From the NCBI RefSeq assembly GCF_017874715.1, contig NZ_JAGGLR010000002.1, positions 464,626 through 528,625 on the forward strand: a stretch of 64,000 nucleotides of DNA, given 5' to 3'. The DNA is from Streptomyces iranensis (GTDB taxonomy: Bacteria > Actinomycetota > Actinomycetes > Streptomycetales > Streptomycetaceae). Below are positions 43,329 through 52,049 of the stretch, piece after piece. Below the pieces are notes generated by a model. That model was not told the origin of the DNA and did not search any database. It was given only the letters and a program-made list of their open reading frames with translations. Position 1 is the first letter of the stretch. Every line of letters begins with the position of its first letter. A program made the translations under genes and the position numbers.

Positions 43329-44033
43329 TTACCGAGCGGCCAGGGCGGCCAGCGCCTTGCGGGCCGTGGCCACGCTGGACTGCGGGTTCTGGCCAGTGAT
43401 CAGGGTGGCGTCCTGGATCACGGTGCTGCTCCACGGGGCGCCGGGCGTGACACGCGCACCGCGCTCGCGCAGGCGGCCCTCGACGGAGAAGGGGATGTTG
43501 TCGCCCAGGCCGCCCTGGCGCTCTTCCTCATCCGAGAAGGCGGTCAGCTCGCGGTCGGCGAAAGTGAAACCGCCGTCCGGCGTGCTCGCGCTCAGCAGCG
43601 CGCCGACTCCATGGCACAGCGCGACCACGATCTTGCCCTGGGCAACCGCCTCGTTGAGCAGACGGCCGAGGTCGTCGTCGTCGACGAGGTCCGCCATGGG
43701 GCCGTGACCGCCGGGGATGTAGATCGCGTCGTAGTCGGCCGCCCGCACGTCGGCCAGGGCGAGCGGCGCCGCCAACCGATCGGCGATGCCGTCGAGGTAG
43801 CCGCGGAACCTCTGCGCGTCCTCGTCGCTCACGCCGCCGCGCTCGTCGAGGCTGAGGACGTCGACCGTGGGGCGCACCCCGCCCGGGGTGGCCAGGTCGA
43901 CGTCCCCGCCTTCGGCGGCGAGCACCTCGTGGGAGGCGGCGACCTCCTCCGCCCAATAGCCGGTGGGGTGGGTCGAGCCGTCCGCCATCTTCAGGCTGTT
44001 CGCACCGGAGATGACCATCAGAATCTTCGACAT
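43329..44033 (-). CDS. DJ-1/PfpI family protein (Hsp31-like glyoxalase III or deglycase)
   Basis: The 234-residue class I glutamine-amidotransferase-fold protein has the nucleophile elbow VVALCHGVGALLSA, the early acidic residue in THPTGYWAEEVAASHEVL and DAIYIPGGHGPMADL. This arrangement fits Hsp31-type chaperone/glyoxalase III enzymes that convert methylglyoxal to lactate without glutathione. ATG 44033. It lies 178 bp upstream of the VOC gene on the same strand; both families can deal with reactive aldehydes, so a joint detoxification role is possible. Confidence 0.86.
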   Translation of the reverse strand: MSKILMVISGANSLKMADGSTHPTGYWAEEVAASHEVLAAEGGDVDLATPGGVRPTVDVLSLDERGGVSDEDAQRFRGYLDGIADRLAAPLALADVRAADYDAIYIPGGHGPMADLVDDDDLGRLLNEAVAQGKIVVALCHGVGALLSASTPDGGFTFADRELTAFSDEEERQGGLGDNIPFSVEGRLRERGARVTPGAPWSSTVIQDATLITGQNPQSSVATARKALAALAAR

Positions 44034-44208
44034 CGAAATGCCTGCTCTTCTCGCTTGAAGGGGTCGCGGCGTCTTACACGCCGGTGCCGCGGTCGGTTCG
44101 CCCGCGGCTTCGGGAACAACGCCAGCCTCCATCACCCATCATCCACATGCCTCACGCGGCCCATAAGATTATTTATAGGAAGCTTCGTCGAAGTTCGAAC
44201 GGCTCAGG

Positions 44209-45147
44209 TCACCTCTTCGGTGCCGGGGAACTGGAGTGGTGGATCGTCGTGGTGAGACGTCGCAGCGCGGCCTGGGCGGGTGGGCCCCAGGTGCGCTTGC
44301 CACCCGGACGGCCATGGACGCCCGCCTCTCCGATGAGGACGCAGACGAGGGCTTTCAACACCGCCCAGCCGCGAGCGCGGCGTCGGGTCGCTGGGTCCGG
44401 GGTCGGTTGATAAGCGTCGTAGAAGCGGTCGACGGCGCCGTCCGGCAGCAGTGTCCACGCGGCGGCGAGATCGCAGGCCGGATCGCCCGCGAAGAGATCG
44501 CCGAAGTCAATCACGCCGCAGAAAGTGCCGTCCGCGGTGAGGACGTTGGCCGGATGCAGATCGCCGTGCAGCCACAGTGCCGGCCCCGTCCAGCCGGGCG
44601 CGGCGACGGCATCCTCCCAGACGGCGCGGACGGCCTCCGGGTCGGGGATCAGCCCCGACTCGGTGGCCGAGGCCAAAGTCCCGGCGAACCCCTCGGCATG
44701 GTCGGTCAGCGGCCCGCCACGGTCGCGGCCGGCCGGCGCTCCATCGGGGGCGGGCCGGTGAAGCGCGGTCAGAAACGCGGCCAGGGTGTCGGCCGCCGCG
44801 GCGCGCGTGGCGGGCGCGCGGTCGGCGGGCGTTCCCGGCACCCAGGTGGTGACGATCCAAGGCCGCGGAAACCGCTCGGAGGGCTCGCCGAGACGCTGCG
44901 GTACGGGGACCGGCAGGGGAAGACGCGGGGCGAGGGCGGGAAGCCATGCGTGCTCTTTGCGCAACAGCGCGTCCGCGGACAGCGTCGCCCAGGGCAGCCG
45001 GACGGCGAGGTCGTCGCCGAGCCGCCACAGTTGGTTGTCCCAGCCCCGCGCACCGAGCCGCACAGGGCGATCGGCCAGGTCGGGGTGCTGGTCGTGCAGC
45101 AGATCCCGGACCAGCTCCGCGGTGATCTCGATCTCGGTGTGGGTCAT
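44209..45147 (-). CDS. Aminoglycoside phosphotransferase family kinase
   Basis: The 312-residue APH-fold kinase has the nucleotide-binding segment RGWDNQLWRLGDDLAVRLP, catalytic loop WLHGDLHPANVL and metal-binding DFGDLFAGDPACDLA. This subgroup (APH near macrolide kinase Mph and homoserine kinase-like proteins) is widespread in Streptomyces and usually of unknown substrate. Antibiotic resistance cannot be concluded. ATG 45147. It lies 175 bp upstream of the DJ-1 gene on the same strand; that gap has an AT-rich patch around 44168-44180 but no gene. Confidence 0.86.
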   Translation of the reverse strand: MTHTEIEITAELVRDLLHDQHPDLADRPVRLGARGWDNQLWRLGDDLAVRLPWATLSADALLRKEHAWLPALAPRLPLPVPVPQRLGEPSERFPRPWIVTTWVPGTPADRAPATRAAAADTLAAFLTALHRPAPDGAPAGRDRGGPLTDHAEGFAGTLASATESGLIPDPEAVRAVWEDAVAAPGWTGPALWLHGDLHPANVLTADGTFCGVIDFGDLFAGDPACDLAAAWTLLPDGAVDRFYDAYQPTPDPATRRRARGWAVLKALVCVLIGEAGVHGRPGGKRTWGPPAQAALRRLTTTIHHSSSPAPKR

Positions 45148-45286
45148 GCGGAGCCACGATAGCCGGACCGTGACCCGCCGTTCGTGACGTCCGGCAGGCC
45201 GTGGTCCTGGACCTCCGTCGTCCCGGCCGGGCAGGGGTCGACGGCTACGGGTCGGTCCTGGCCGCGGGGTTTCCTACACTCGCAGG

Positions 45287-45511
45287 ATGAACAACTACAC
45301 GTGCACCCATTGCGGCACCGTCGGTCTGGCGGAAGGTTTCATCGAGGACGCCGGCGAGCACTCACGCGGGTACGCGCGCTGGATCGAAGGCGCGATGGAG
45401 CGGGGGTTCTTCGGGGGTGCCAAGCGGACGGGCCGACCCCGGCGGCAGATAGTGGCATTCCGCTGCCCCAAGTGCGGACACCTCGAGCTGTTCGCCGCCG
45501 AGGAGGTGTAG
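45287..45511 (+). CDS. Small zinc-ribbon protein (DUF6487-like)
   Basis: The 74-residue protein has two Cys pairs, CTHC near the start (C6, C9) and CPKC near the end (C60, C63), a pattern expected to chelate one zinc. FRCPKCGHLELFA is typical of small nucleic-acid or protein-binding zinc ribbons. The gene is isolated, starts at ATG 45287 and is followed by the hairpin at 45573. Function unknown. Confidence 0.72.
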   Translation: MNNYTCTHCGTVGLAEGFIEDAGEHSRGYARWIEGAMERGFFGGAKRTGRPRRQIVAFRCPKCGHLELFAAEEV

Positions 45512-45572
45512 TCGGCCCTCGCTGCCCCGGACGCCCGAGGTCAGCGTGCGCCGCATGCCGCCCGATCCCCGA

Positions 45573-45651
45573 CATCCGGCAGGCCCCACCGCTCCGGGCG
45601 GGGCCTGCCGGATGCGGGGCCTGCCGGACGCGCGGGGCCTGCCGGACGCGC
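45573..45651. repeat. Perfect 15-bp hairpin followed by tandem repeats
   Basis: CATCCGGCAGGCCCC (45573-45587) pairs exactly with GGGGCCTGCCGGATG (45600-45614) across a 12-nt loop, likely terminating the zinc-ribbon gene. The right arm is the first of three tandem units built on CGGGGCCTGCCGGA (about 45599-45651), so the stem may pair with any of them. Confidence 0.55.
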
Positions 45652-45804
45652 GGGCCGTCGGCCTGCTCGGGCGGGCTCCACCCGGTGATCCGAACGAGGT
45701 ACTCCTGGCGGTCCGCGGGATCAGCGGCACCGTCGGCGTTTTGGCCACTCCCTCTCCCGGGCCCGGCCCTTGCGCGGCAAGGGCCGGTGCAACCCGCACG
45801 CTCC

Positions 45805-45996
45805 GGCACACGAGCGATCCTGCTGATCACACACCGGCTCGCAAATGTCGCTGTGGCGGACAGGATCGTCGTCCTCGACCAAGGACGGGTCGTGCAGGAA
45901 GGGACGTACGCGCAACTCACCCGGGTCCCAGGGCTGTTCAGGTCCCTGTGGGCACTTCACCAGCGCACGGGCGGCGAGCCGAGCAGCCGCGCGTGA
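45805..45996 (+). pseudogene. C-terminal remnant of an ABC transporter ATPase
   Basis: The last 60 or so codons of an ABC ATPase (CydCD/MsbA-like exporter half) are readable: ILLITHRLANVAVADRIVVL, then DQGRVVQEGTYAQL and PGLFRSLWALHQ. The switch His (ITHR) is present, but the P-loop, signature and Walker B parts and the membrane domain are missing. Upstream sequence is low-complexity repeat DNA. It is a truncated relic. Confidence 0.7.
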
Positions 45997-46040
45997 CCAC
46001 CGGCGCCGACCGCCCCGGCCCCTCCAGGAGAAAGCGACCT

Positions 46041-46640
46041 CTAACCAGCCGGGCGCGTGCAGTAGGACGTCCTGGTGTCCCCGTCCCCCACCCCGATGAG
46101 CACGGCACGGGTGACGAGTTCGGCGAAGTCGGGCCCCAGGTCGGCATGGCGGAACAACGCCCGGAAGACGATGGGCGCGGCGAACAGGTCCAGCAGGAGG
46201 TCAATATCGAGCTGCTTCACCTCGCCCCGTTCCTGCGCTCTGCGCAGAGAGACCACGCAGGCGTTCCTGCGGGGTTCCCAGACGATGGCGAGGAACTCCT
46301 CGTGCAGCTGGGGGTCGTTGGCGAGGTCGGCCAGCAGCGCTGGGATCACGCGGCTGAGGGCGGGATCGGCCATGCCGACGCGCAGGGCCTCCAGGTGCCC
46401 GACGATGTCGCAGTGCAGGCAGCCGGTGTCGATCTCCACGACGCCGACCCGTTCGTGCGCCATGGCCGCGAGGACCAGGTGCTGCCGGCTCTTCCAGCGG
46501 CGGCGGATGGCCGGTTTGGTGGTGCCCGCGCGGGCGGCGACGCCTTCCATGGTCAGCGCCGAGTAGCCGACCTCCCGCACCAGTTCGGACACCGCGGCCA
46601 GCACGGCGCGGTCGATGCGCTCGTCGCGTCGGCGTGCCAT
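46041..46640 (-). CDS. TetR family transcriptional regulator
   Basis: The 199-residue repressor has the TetR helix-turn-helix (about 8-55: AVLAAVSELVREVGYSALTMEGVAARAGTTKPAIRRRWKSRQHLVLAAM) and a TetR_C-like ligand domain. ATG 46640 follows GGGAGG. It is 34 bp downstream of the quinone-oxidoreductase gene on the same strand, so the two are probably co-transcribed. The 9-4-9 palindrome just upstream of that gene is the likely operator, giving self-repression of the pair until a ligand binds. Confidence 0.88.
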   Translation of the reverse strand: MARRRDERIDRAVLAAVSELVREVGYSALTMEGVAARAGTTKPAIRRRWKSRQHLVLAAMAHERVGVVEIDTGCLHCDIVGHLEALRVGMADPALSRVIPALLADLANDPQLHEEFLAIVWEPRRNACVVSLRRAQERGEVKQLDIDLLLDLFAAPIVFRALFRHADLGPDFAELVTRAVLIGVGDGDTRTSYCTRPAG

Positions 46641-46674
46641 CGCGCCTCCCTGCTGCCGCCGTGATCCGCCCACC

Positions 46675-47616
46675 TTACCGAGGAAGCAGCACCACCTTGC
46701 CGAACGGCGTTCCGCGTTCCAGCAGCTCCAGGGCGTGCTCGGCGTCGGTGAGCGCGAGACGCTGGTGGAGCACGGGGGTGAGCAGGCCCTCGGTCCACCG
46801 CGCCGTGATCTCCTGCCAGGAGCGGAGCAACTCCGCTGCTGTCACCGAGTTCAGGCTGAAGGCCACCAGCGTCGGCGACTTGTGGAACTCGCTCAGCAGC
46901 GTGGGGAGAAGGTCTTCGCCCGGAGCGCCACCGGCGCCGCCACACATCACATAGCGTCCGTTGTCGCGCAGCAGTCTCAGGTACCGGCCCATGTCCGGAC
47001 CCGCGACCGTGTCCACGATCACGTCGTAGGTCTGGTCGGGGACGGTGGAGGCGGTCCGGTCCACGATCCGCGTCGCACCCAGCTCCAGCAGGCGCTCGCC
47101 ACGGGCCGCCGAGGAAGTGACCGCGGTGACCTCGGCCCCACGGGCGGATGCGATCTGTGTTGCCAGGGAACCGATTCCGCCGCCCGCGCCGCGGACGAGA
47201 ACGTGTTCGCCTGCCACCGCCCCCGCTCGGTGCAGCGCGATCTCGGCGACGAGCGCGTTCACACCCAGCGCCACCGCCTCGGCGGCATCGGCCTCCTGCG
47301 GCACCGGCAGCACCCGGTCCACGTCGACGACGACTCGCTCCGCGTAACCGCCGAGGGCGGGCATGGCCAGTACCCGCCGACCGACCAGATCGCCGGGCGC
47401 ACCCGGCCCGGCCGCCTGTACCCGGCCGACGACTTCCACCCCCGGCACGGAGCCCGGACCGGGAATGCCCCGGTACTCGCCTCGGCTGAGCATCACATCG
47501 ACATAGCCTGCGCCGATCACGTCGGCCTCGACGAGTACCTGGCCGGGCCCGGGTGCCGGCTGTGGCACGTCGATCAGGCCAAGCGCCCCGGACGGCTGCA
47601 CGACCGCTGCTCGCAT
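46675..47616 (-). CDS. NADPH:quinone oxidoreductase-like MDR enzyme
   Basis: The 313-residue medium-chain dehydrogenase/reductase lacks the catalytic and structural zinc Cys residues. It has the GroES-like part (GAGYVDVMLSRGEYRG, then VPGVEVVGRVQAAG) and a Rossmann domain with VLVRGAGGGIGSLATQIASARGA. Such enzymes reduce quinones or alpha,beta-unsaturated carbonyls with NADPH. ATG 47616 is preferred because AGAGGTGA precedes it; GTG 47625 is an alternative. It lies in an operon with the TetR gene, a common redox/xenobiotic-response pair. Confidence 0.87.
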   Translation of the reverse strand: MRAAVVQPSGALGLIDVPQPAPGPGQVLVEADVIGAGYVDVMLSRGEYRGIPGPGSVPGVEVVGRVQAAGPGAPGDLVGRRVLAMPALGGYAERVVVDVDRVLPVPQEADAAEAVALGVNALVAEIALHRAGAVAGEHVLVRGAGGGIGSLATQIASARGAEVTAVTSSAARGERLLELGATRIVDRTASTVPDQTYDVIVDTVAGPDMGRYLRLLRDNGRYVMCGGAGGAPGEDLLPTLLSEFHKSPTLVAFSLNSVTAAELLRSWQEITARWTEGLLTPVLHQRLALTDAEHALELLERGTPFGKVVLLPR

Positions 47617-47634
47617 GGTGGTCACCTCTCAATA

Positions 47635-47656
47635 CGTTCCGATCCGCATCGGAACG
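47635..47656. promoter_or_regulatory. TetR operator palindrome
   Basis: CGTTCCGAT (47635-47643) and ATCGGAACG (47648-47656) are perfect reverse complements around CCGC. The site lies 19 bp before the oxidoreductase start, the expected place for the TetR protein encoded in the same operon. Confidence 0.65.
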
Positions 47657-48286
47657 ATACGGCGGGAGTGGGTATCTGTTCAAGGCGTTGTGGGTATCTG
47701 TTCAAGCCGTTCACGCCGTCGAGGCACCGCCTACTCGGTGCCGGCGGCCGCTGCCGCACCGCCGCGGCCCGGTACGCTGTTGGAATCCCCGGCTCCGCGC
47801 CATGGCGCGCAACCTCCGCATGTCCCGCGCCCTCTTCCATAGCGGCCATGACCGTACGCGCCGACGTGCCCGGTCCGGGCCGCGCACCGGCTGACCAACT
47901 CGGTTTCCGACTCCGAATCCGACCCCGACCCCGAATCCGACCCCGACCCCGACCCCGATGCCACGAGGACACACCGCTGTGATGCCTGACGAACACCTCG
48001 ACCGCATCGCCGACGAGCTCACCGATCGTCCGCGCGCAGCCCGTCGCGTTCGCCGGGAAAACGCCGGCCGTCGGTGTTCCGGCACTCGCCAACCGGCGCA
48101 CGGCCCGCCGATGAGCCGGTCGGCGTCGTATGGACCGGTGGTGGTTCGCCACCTCGCGCCGCAGCCCGTATGACGCTCATCCGCACCCGGGACGTCCGGG
48201 CGCACACCGGAACCGCAGGAACCGTCCGAGCCGTCGTCTGTCCTCGCGCAGACGGCCTCGGTGCACACGACCGACTTGGGGCAGAC
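47657..48286. other. Non-coding stretch with tandem CCGACCCCGA(ATCCGA) repeats
   Basis: About 630 bp without a convincing gene. It includes two copies of GTGGGTATCTGTTCAAG at about 47669 and 47690, and short tandem repeats of CCGACC/CCGAATC units at about 47909-47959. Open frames across it on both strands are low-complexity and lack family motifs. The 3' end may hold an alternative start of the following ABC gene. Confidence 0.4.
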
Positions 48287-50962
48287 GTGCCGGAACTTGT
48301 ACTGCATGCCAATGGACGCACCTGGACCCTGGACCCGTCCCGGAGCTACACCATCGGGCGCGACCAGCAGGCCGACATCTCGTGCATCGACCGCCGGGTC
48401 TCCCGGCGGCACCTCGTGATCCGTTGTGACGGCGGGACGTGGTTCATCGAGGATCTCGGCAGCGCGAACGGCACGTTCGCCGAAGGGCGTCGTATCCAGC
48501 GGATGGAGATCGGCCACGGTTCGATCGTCCGGCTGGGAAACGTCTCCACCGGCATGCGGCTGGACTTCACCGGAGTCTTCACCGGAGCCTCGGCGGCGGC
48601 GGGTGACGATCAGGTGCGTGCTGACGCTCGGATACGCGCGGGGCTGCCCCAGGGCGAGGCCCGGCCCAAGGCCGGGGGTGCCACGGATCGGGGCACGCCG
48701 GAGGCGGCCGCCGCCACACCCCCGGTGGTGCCCGGCCCCCGGGCGGGGGAGGTTCCGGGAGCCCCCACGGGGGCGGCGGCCCATGGCGACGGCCTGTTCC
48801 GGCCCCTCCCCCACCACGCCGCATCCGACCCCACCCGTGCCGCGGTTCCGCGCACTTCCGGAGCCGCGGGCGACGCCCGGGACGCCCGCCGGCCCGAAGG
48901 ACCCACAGCCGGTCCCCGCGGAGCCGCCGCGGCCCTTTCCATCGACCGGGACCCCTCGGGCGTCCACCGACTCGCCCTGGGACAGCGGCTGCGCATCGGT
49001 CGCGGGCAGGACAACGAACTCGTGGTGGAGGGCCCGTATGTCTCCCGCCACCACGCGGAGTTCCGGCCCCTGCCCGGTGGCCGCTTCGAAATCGTCGACC
49101 TCGGAAGTCACAACGGCACCTACGTCAACGGGCAGCCCGTGCACCGCCGGGTCATCGGCCCGCACGACATCGTCGGTGTCGGCCACTCCACCTTCCGTCT
49201 CGCCGGAGACCGGCTGGAGGAGTTCGTCGACACCGGTGAGGTCTCCTTCACCGCCCGCAATCTGACAGTGACCGTCGGGCGCGACAAGACCATCCTGGAC
49301 GACGTCTCCTTCGGTGTCCCCGAGAAGTCGCTGGTCGCGGTGATCGGGCCGTCGGGCTCCGGGAAGTCCACCCTGCTGCGCGCGCTCACCGGCTACCGGC
49401 CCGCCGACCGTGGTCAGGTGCTCTACGACCACCGCGATCTCTACGCCCAGTTCGCCGAGTTGCGCCGCCGTATCGGCCTCGTCCCGCAGGATGACATCCT
49501 GCACAAGGAGCTGACCGTCGACACAGCTCTGAAGTACGCCGCCAAGCTCCGCTTTCCCGGTGACACCAAGGCGGCCGAGCGCAAGGCCCGAATCGACGAG
49601 GTGCTCCAGGAGCTCAGACTCGACGTCCACCGGACCAAGAAGGTCGCCTCACTCTCCGGCGGTCAGCGCAAGCGGGTGTCCGTCGCCCTGGAACTGCTGA
49701 CCAAGCCCTCCCTGCTCTTCCTCGACGAGCCCACCTCCGGTCTGGATCCGGGCCTGGACCGTTCCGTCATGAAGTTGCTGCGGGAGCTCGCCGACGACGG
49801 CCGCACCGTGCTGGTGGTAACGCACTCGGTCGCCGAACTGTCCATGTGTGACCGGGTGTTGGTCATGGCGCCCGGTGGCTCCGCGGCGTACTTCGGTCCC
49901 CCGGACGAGGCCCTGGACTTCTTCGGTCACGACAGCTGGGCCGATGTCTTCTCCGCCTTCGAGGACCATCACGACGACGACTGGGGCGGGCGCTGGCGGG
50001 CTTCCCGGCAGTACGACCGGTGCATGGCGGAGATCGACTCGGCCGTACCGCCGCAGCAGCCCGGCACCCCTGCGGCGCAGCCGCGCGCACGAGCTCTGCA
50101 GCCCAAACCACAGGGCTGGATCGGCCAGTTGTGGACGCTGATGCGCCGCTATGTGTCGGTCATCGCCTCCGACAAGGGCTTCATGGCACTGATGCTGCTG
50201 CTCCCGGCGGTGCTGGGCGGGGTGAGCTGTCTGATTCCGGCGAAATACGGACTCGCCCCGCCACCGCCCGACAGCGGTTTCCGCTACAACCAGGAGTCCG
50301 GAACCATTCTGCTGGTGCTGGTCGTCGGCATGTGCTTCTCCGGCGCGGCCAACTCCGTACGTGAATTGATCAAGGAACGGGTGATCTACGAACGGGAGAG
50401 AGCCACAGGTCTGTCGCGATCCGCGTATCTGATGTCGAAGGTGGTCGTCCTCGGTCTGATCACCGCGATGCAGGGTGTCGTCATCTGCGCGATCGGCTTC
50501 TCCGTCCGTCAACTGCCCGGCCAGGGGCTGCTCATGCCCACGGCCGTCGAGGTCTGCGTGGTCGTCAGTGCGCTGGGCTTCACCACCATGCTCTTCGGTC
50601 TGGTCATCTCCGCGCTGGTGAGGACCCCGGAGAAGACCATGCCGCTGCTCGTGATGTTCGCCGTTATCCAGGTCGTCTTCACCGGGGTCCTCTTCAAGCT
50701 GTTCGACTCTCCGGGCATCGAACAGATCGGCTGGCTGATGCCCGCCCGCTGGGGGGTCGCCGGCGCCGGGACCACACTCGACCTCGCGCACACCATGCCG
50801 CCCTGGAATCTCGACAAGCCGGACGACCTCGACCCGCTGTGGGCCCACACCGTCACCCAGTGGGGCATCGACCTCGGTGTGCTCCTGGCGATCGGACTGC
50901 TCTGCGGCTTCGCGGTGGCCCGCCTGCTGCGCCGGCACGAGCCCGAGATCATGCGGGACTAG
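48287..50962 (+). CDS. FHA-FHA ABC transporter, ATPase fused to ABC2 permease
   Basis: The 891-residue half-transporter carries two phosphothreonine-binding FHA domains, at about 5-95 (YTIGRDQQADI, RRVSRRHLVI, LGSANGTF) and 215-315 (RIGRGQDNELVV, YVSRHHAEF, LGSHNGTYVNG). They are joined by a disordered Pro/Ala linker. The ATPase (about 320-550) has GPSGSGKST, LSGGQRKR, LLFLDEPTSGLD and THS. The ABCG-like permease has about six helices (610-885). FHA domains suggest control by a Ser/Thr kinase. GTG 48287 matches the usual start of the first FHA; ATG 48170 is an alternative. The cargo is unknown. Confidence 0.87.
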   Translation: MPELVLHANGRTWTLDPSRSYTIGRDQQADISCIDRRVSRRHLVIRCDGGTWFIEDLGSANGTFAEGRRIQRMEIGHGSIVRLGNVSTGMRLDFTGVFTGASAAAGDDQVRADARIRAGLPQGEARPKAGGATDRGTPEAAAATPPVVPGPRAGEVPGAPTGAAAHGDGLFRPLPHHAASDPTRAAVPRTSGAAGDARDARRPEGPTAGPRGAAAALSIDRDPSGVHRLALGQRLRIGRGQDNELVVEGPYVSRHHAEFRPLPGGRFEIVDLGSHNGTYVNGQPVHRRVIGPHDIVGVGHSTFRLAGDRLEEFVDTGEVSFTARNLTVTVGRDKTILDDVSFGVPEKSLVAVIGPSGSGKSTLLRALTGYRPADRGQVLYDHRDLYAQFAELRRRIGLVPQDDILHKELTVDTALKYAAKLRFPGDTKAAERKARIDEVLQELRLDVHRTKKVASLSGGQRKRVSVALELLTKPSLLFLDEPTSGLDPGLDRSVMKLLRELADDGRTVLVVTHSVAELSMCDRVLVMAPGGSAAYFGPPDEALDFFGHDSWADVFSAFEDHHDDDWGGRWRASRQYDRCMAEIDSAVPPQQPGTPAAQPRARALQPKPQGWIGQLWTLMRRYVSVIASDKGFMALMLLLPAVLGGVSCLIPAKYGLAPPPPDSGFRYNQESGTILLVLVVGMCFSGAANSVRELIKERVIYERERATGLSRSAYLMSKVVVLGLITAMQGVVICAIGFSVRQLPGQGLLMPTAVEVCVVVSALGFTTMLFGLVISALVRTPEKTMPLLVMFAVIQVVFTGVLFKLFDSPGIEQIGWLMPARWGVAGAGTTLDLAHTMPPWNLDKPDDLDPLWAHTVTQWGIDLGVLLAIGLLCGFAVARLLRRHEPEIMRD

Positions 50963-50977
50963 CCCGCGAGACACAGC

Positions 50978-51012
50978 AGTCAGGCCCACGATCGGAGATC
51001 GTGGGCCTGACT
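50978..51012. terminator. Bidirectional terminator, 16-bp perfect stem
   Basis: AGTCAGGCCCACGATC (50978-50993) pairs exactly with GATCGTGGGCCTGACT (50997-51012) across a GGA loop. It sits between the stop of the ABC gene (50962) and the convergent lipoprotein stop (51033), so it serves both. Confidence 0.85.
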
Positions 51013-51032
51013 CAGGTATCGCCGGCCGCGGG

Positions 51033-51635
51033 TCAGCCGCCCTGACCGATGCCCCCGATCGGGCCGACCTTCACCGGGGACCCGGCACCGTCCGTGACGG
51101 GCAGCGTGCCGGTGCCCGGCCAGTCGAGGGTGACCGACTTCGTCTCGTCCGGCGGGGTCACCACCAGCCCGGTGACCCGGACGCCGGAGCCGCCCGACTC
51201 GTTGATCGGGTAGTTGACGCCGAAGTACGTCGACTCCCCGTCCTTGAGGGTGTGCGGTTCGGCCGGCTCACCACTGCGCTTCGCGGACAGCGCCCCCTCG
51301 CTGGTCTTCAGGTCGACACCCGCGAACCCGGAGATCGAGCAGTCCCGGCCACCACCGTTCTTCAGCGTCACCGCGACGGTGCCCTCGCCGTCGCCGTCGA
51401 TGGTGCGGTCCACCGCCGTGATCTCCAGCTCGTCGGTGCGGCACTTGCCGCCCGAGCCCGAATCACCGCCCGAGCCCGAACCGCCGCCCGAGCCCGAACC
51501 GCCGCCCGAGGAAGACGCGGTGGACGTGGACGACGGGTCACTCTTTCCCGCGCTGTCGTCATCGTTCTGGCAGGCCGTGAGCGAAAGGCCCGCGGCAACG
51601 ACCAGGGCGGCGAGTGTGAGCTTGTGAACGCGCAT
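51033..51635 (-). CDS. DUF4232-like lipoprotein
   Basis: The 200-residue exported lipoprotein has a signal (KLTLAALVVAAGLSLTAC) with lipobox LTAC, a Ser/Gly spacer (repeats of SGSGGG type, about 38-62), then a beta-sandwich domain with two conserved Cys (KCRTDELEI and GRDCSISGFAGVDL) and a long DPETKSVTLDWPG-like C-terminal strand region. This pattern occurs in many Streptomyces surface lipoproteins of unknown role. ATG 51635 follows GAGGAAG. It is transcribed alone. Confidence 0.82.
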   Translation of the reverse strand: MRVHKLTLAALVVAAGLSLTACQNDDDSAGKSDPSSTSTASSSGGGSGSGGGSGSGGDSGSGGKCRTDELEITAVDRTIDGDGEGTVAVTLKNGGGRDCSISGFAGVDLKTSEGALSAKRSGEPAEPHTLKDGESTYFGVNYPINESGGSGVRVTGLVVTPPDETKSVTLDWPGTGTLPVTDGAGSPVKVGPIGGIGQGG

Positions 51636-52049
51636 CGTTTCTTCCTCGGTATCGGTTGGGGGTGTCGGCTGCTCGGTACGAGTCGGTACGAGCGAGCGTT
51701 TCTGGTCACCAAGATCGGCTCGGTCGCGTATCCGTTCAGCCCAACCGCCCCCTAATACAGCCCTGTTACACGCACAGGCGACGTGGCCGCCCCGCTCCAC
51801 CAAGACCGGCCCCACAAGGCGCCGGGGTCGGCCGGCCCGCTGGCACCCGCCGCACATGCCAAGCGCCGGGTGGCGTACCTGGACCGAGTCGGCGTTCTGA
51901 GCCGGGACGTTCGGGCGCGGAGCCACGGTGTCAGCGATATGTCGGGGCGGTCGGTCCGATGCCGGTGGATTGTCGGCGGAGGGCCGGAACCTTGCCGGAG
52001 AGCCTGCCGGGTGCCCATTCGGCAGGTGTGCGACAGGCAAGGAATCAGC
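51636..52049. other. Intergenic region between divergent lipoprotein and monooxygenase genes
   Basis: About 410 bp. A direct repeat CGGTACGAG occurs twice close together (about 51675 and 51686). An AT-richer stretch near 51752-51765 may hold the lipoprotein promoter. The forward open frames here lack family motifs, so no gene is called. Confidence 0.35.

Noticed and set aside
44209..45147. Aminoglycoside resistance gene
   Set aside because: The APH fold is clear, but this subfamily is common in Streptomyces and drug specificity cannot be read from the motifs.
47909..47959. Possible CRISPR-like array
   Set aside because: Units of about 6-16 bp with no spacers: a simple tandem repeat.
47622..48152. 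Reverse open frame of 176 codons in the repeat-rich gap
   Set aside because: Low-complexity Arg-rich sequence driven by tandem CCGACC repeats, no homologous motif.
49649..50989. A 446-codon reverse open frame
   Set aside because: It is antisense to the ABC transporter, whose Walker, signature and FHA motifs are intact.
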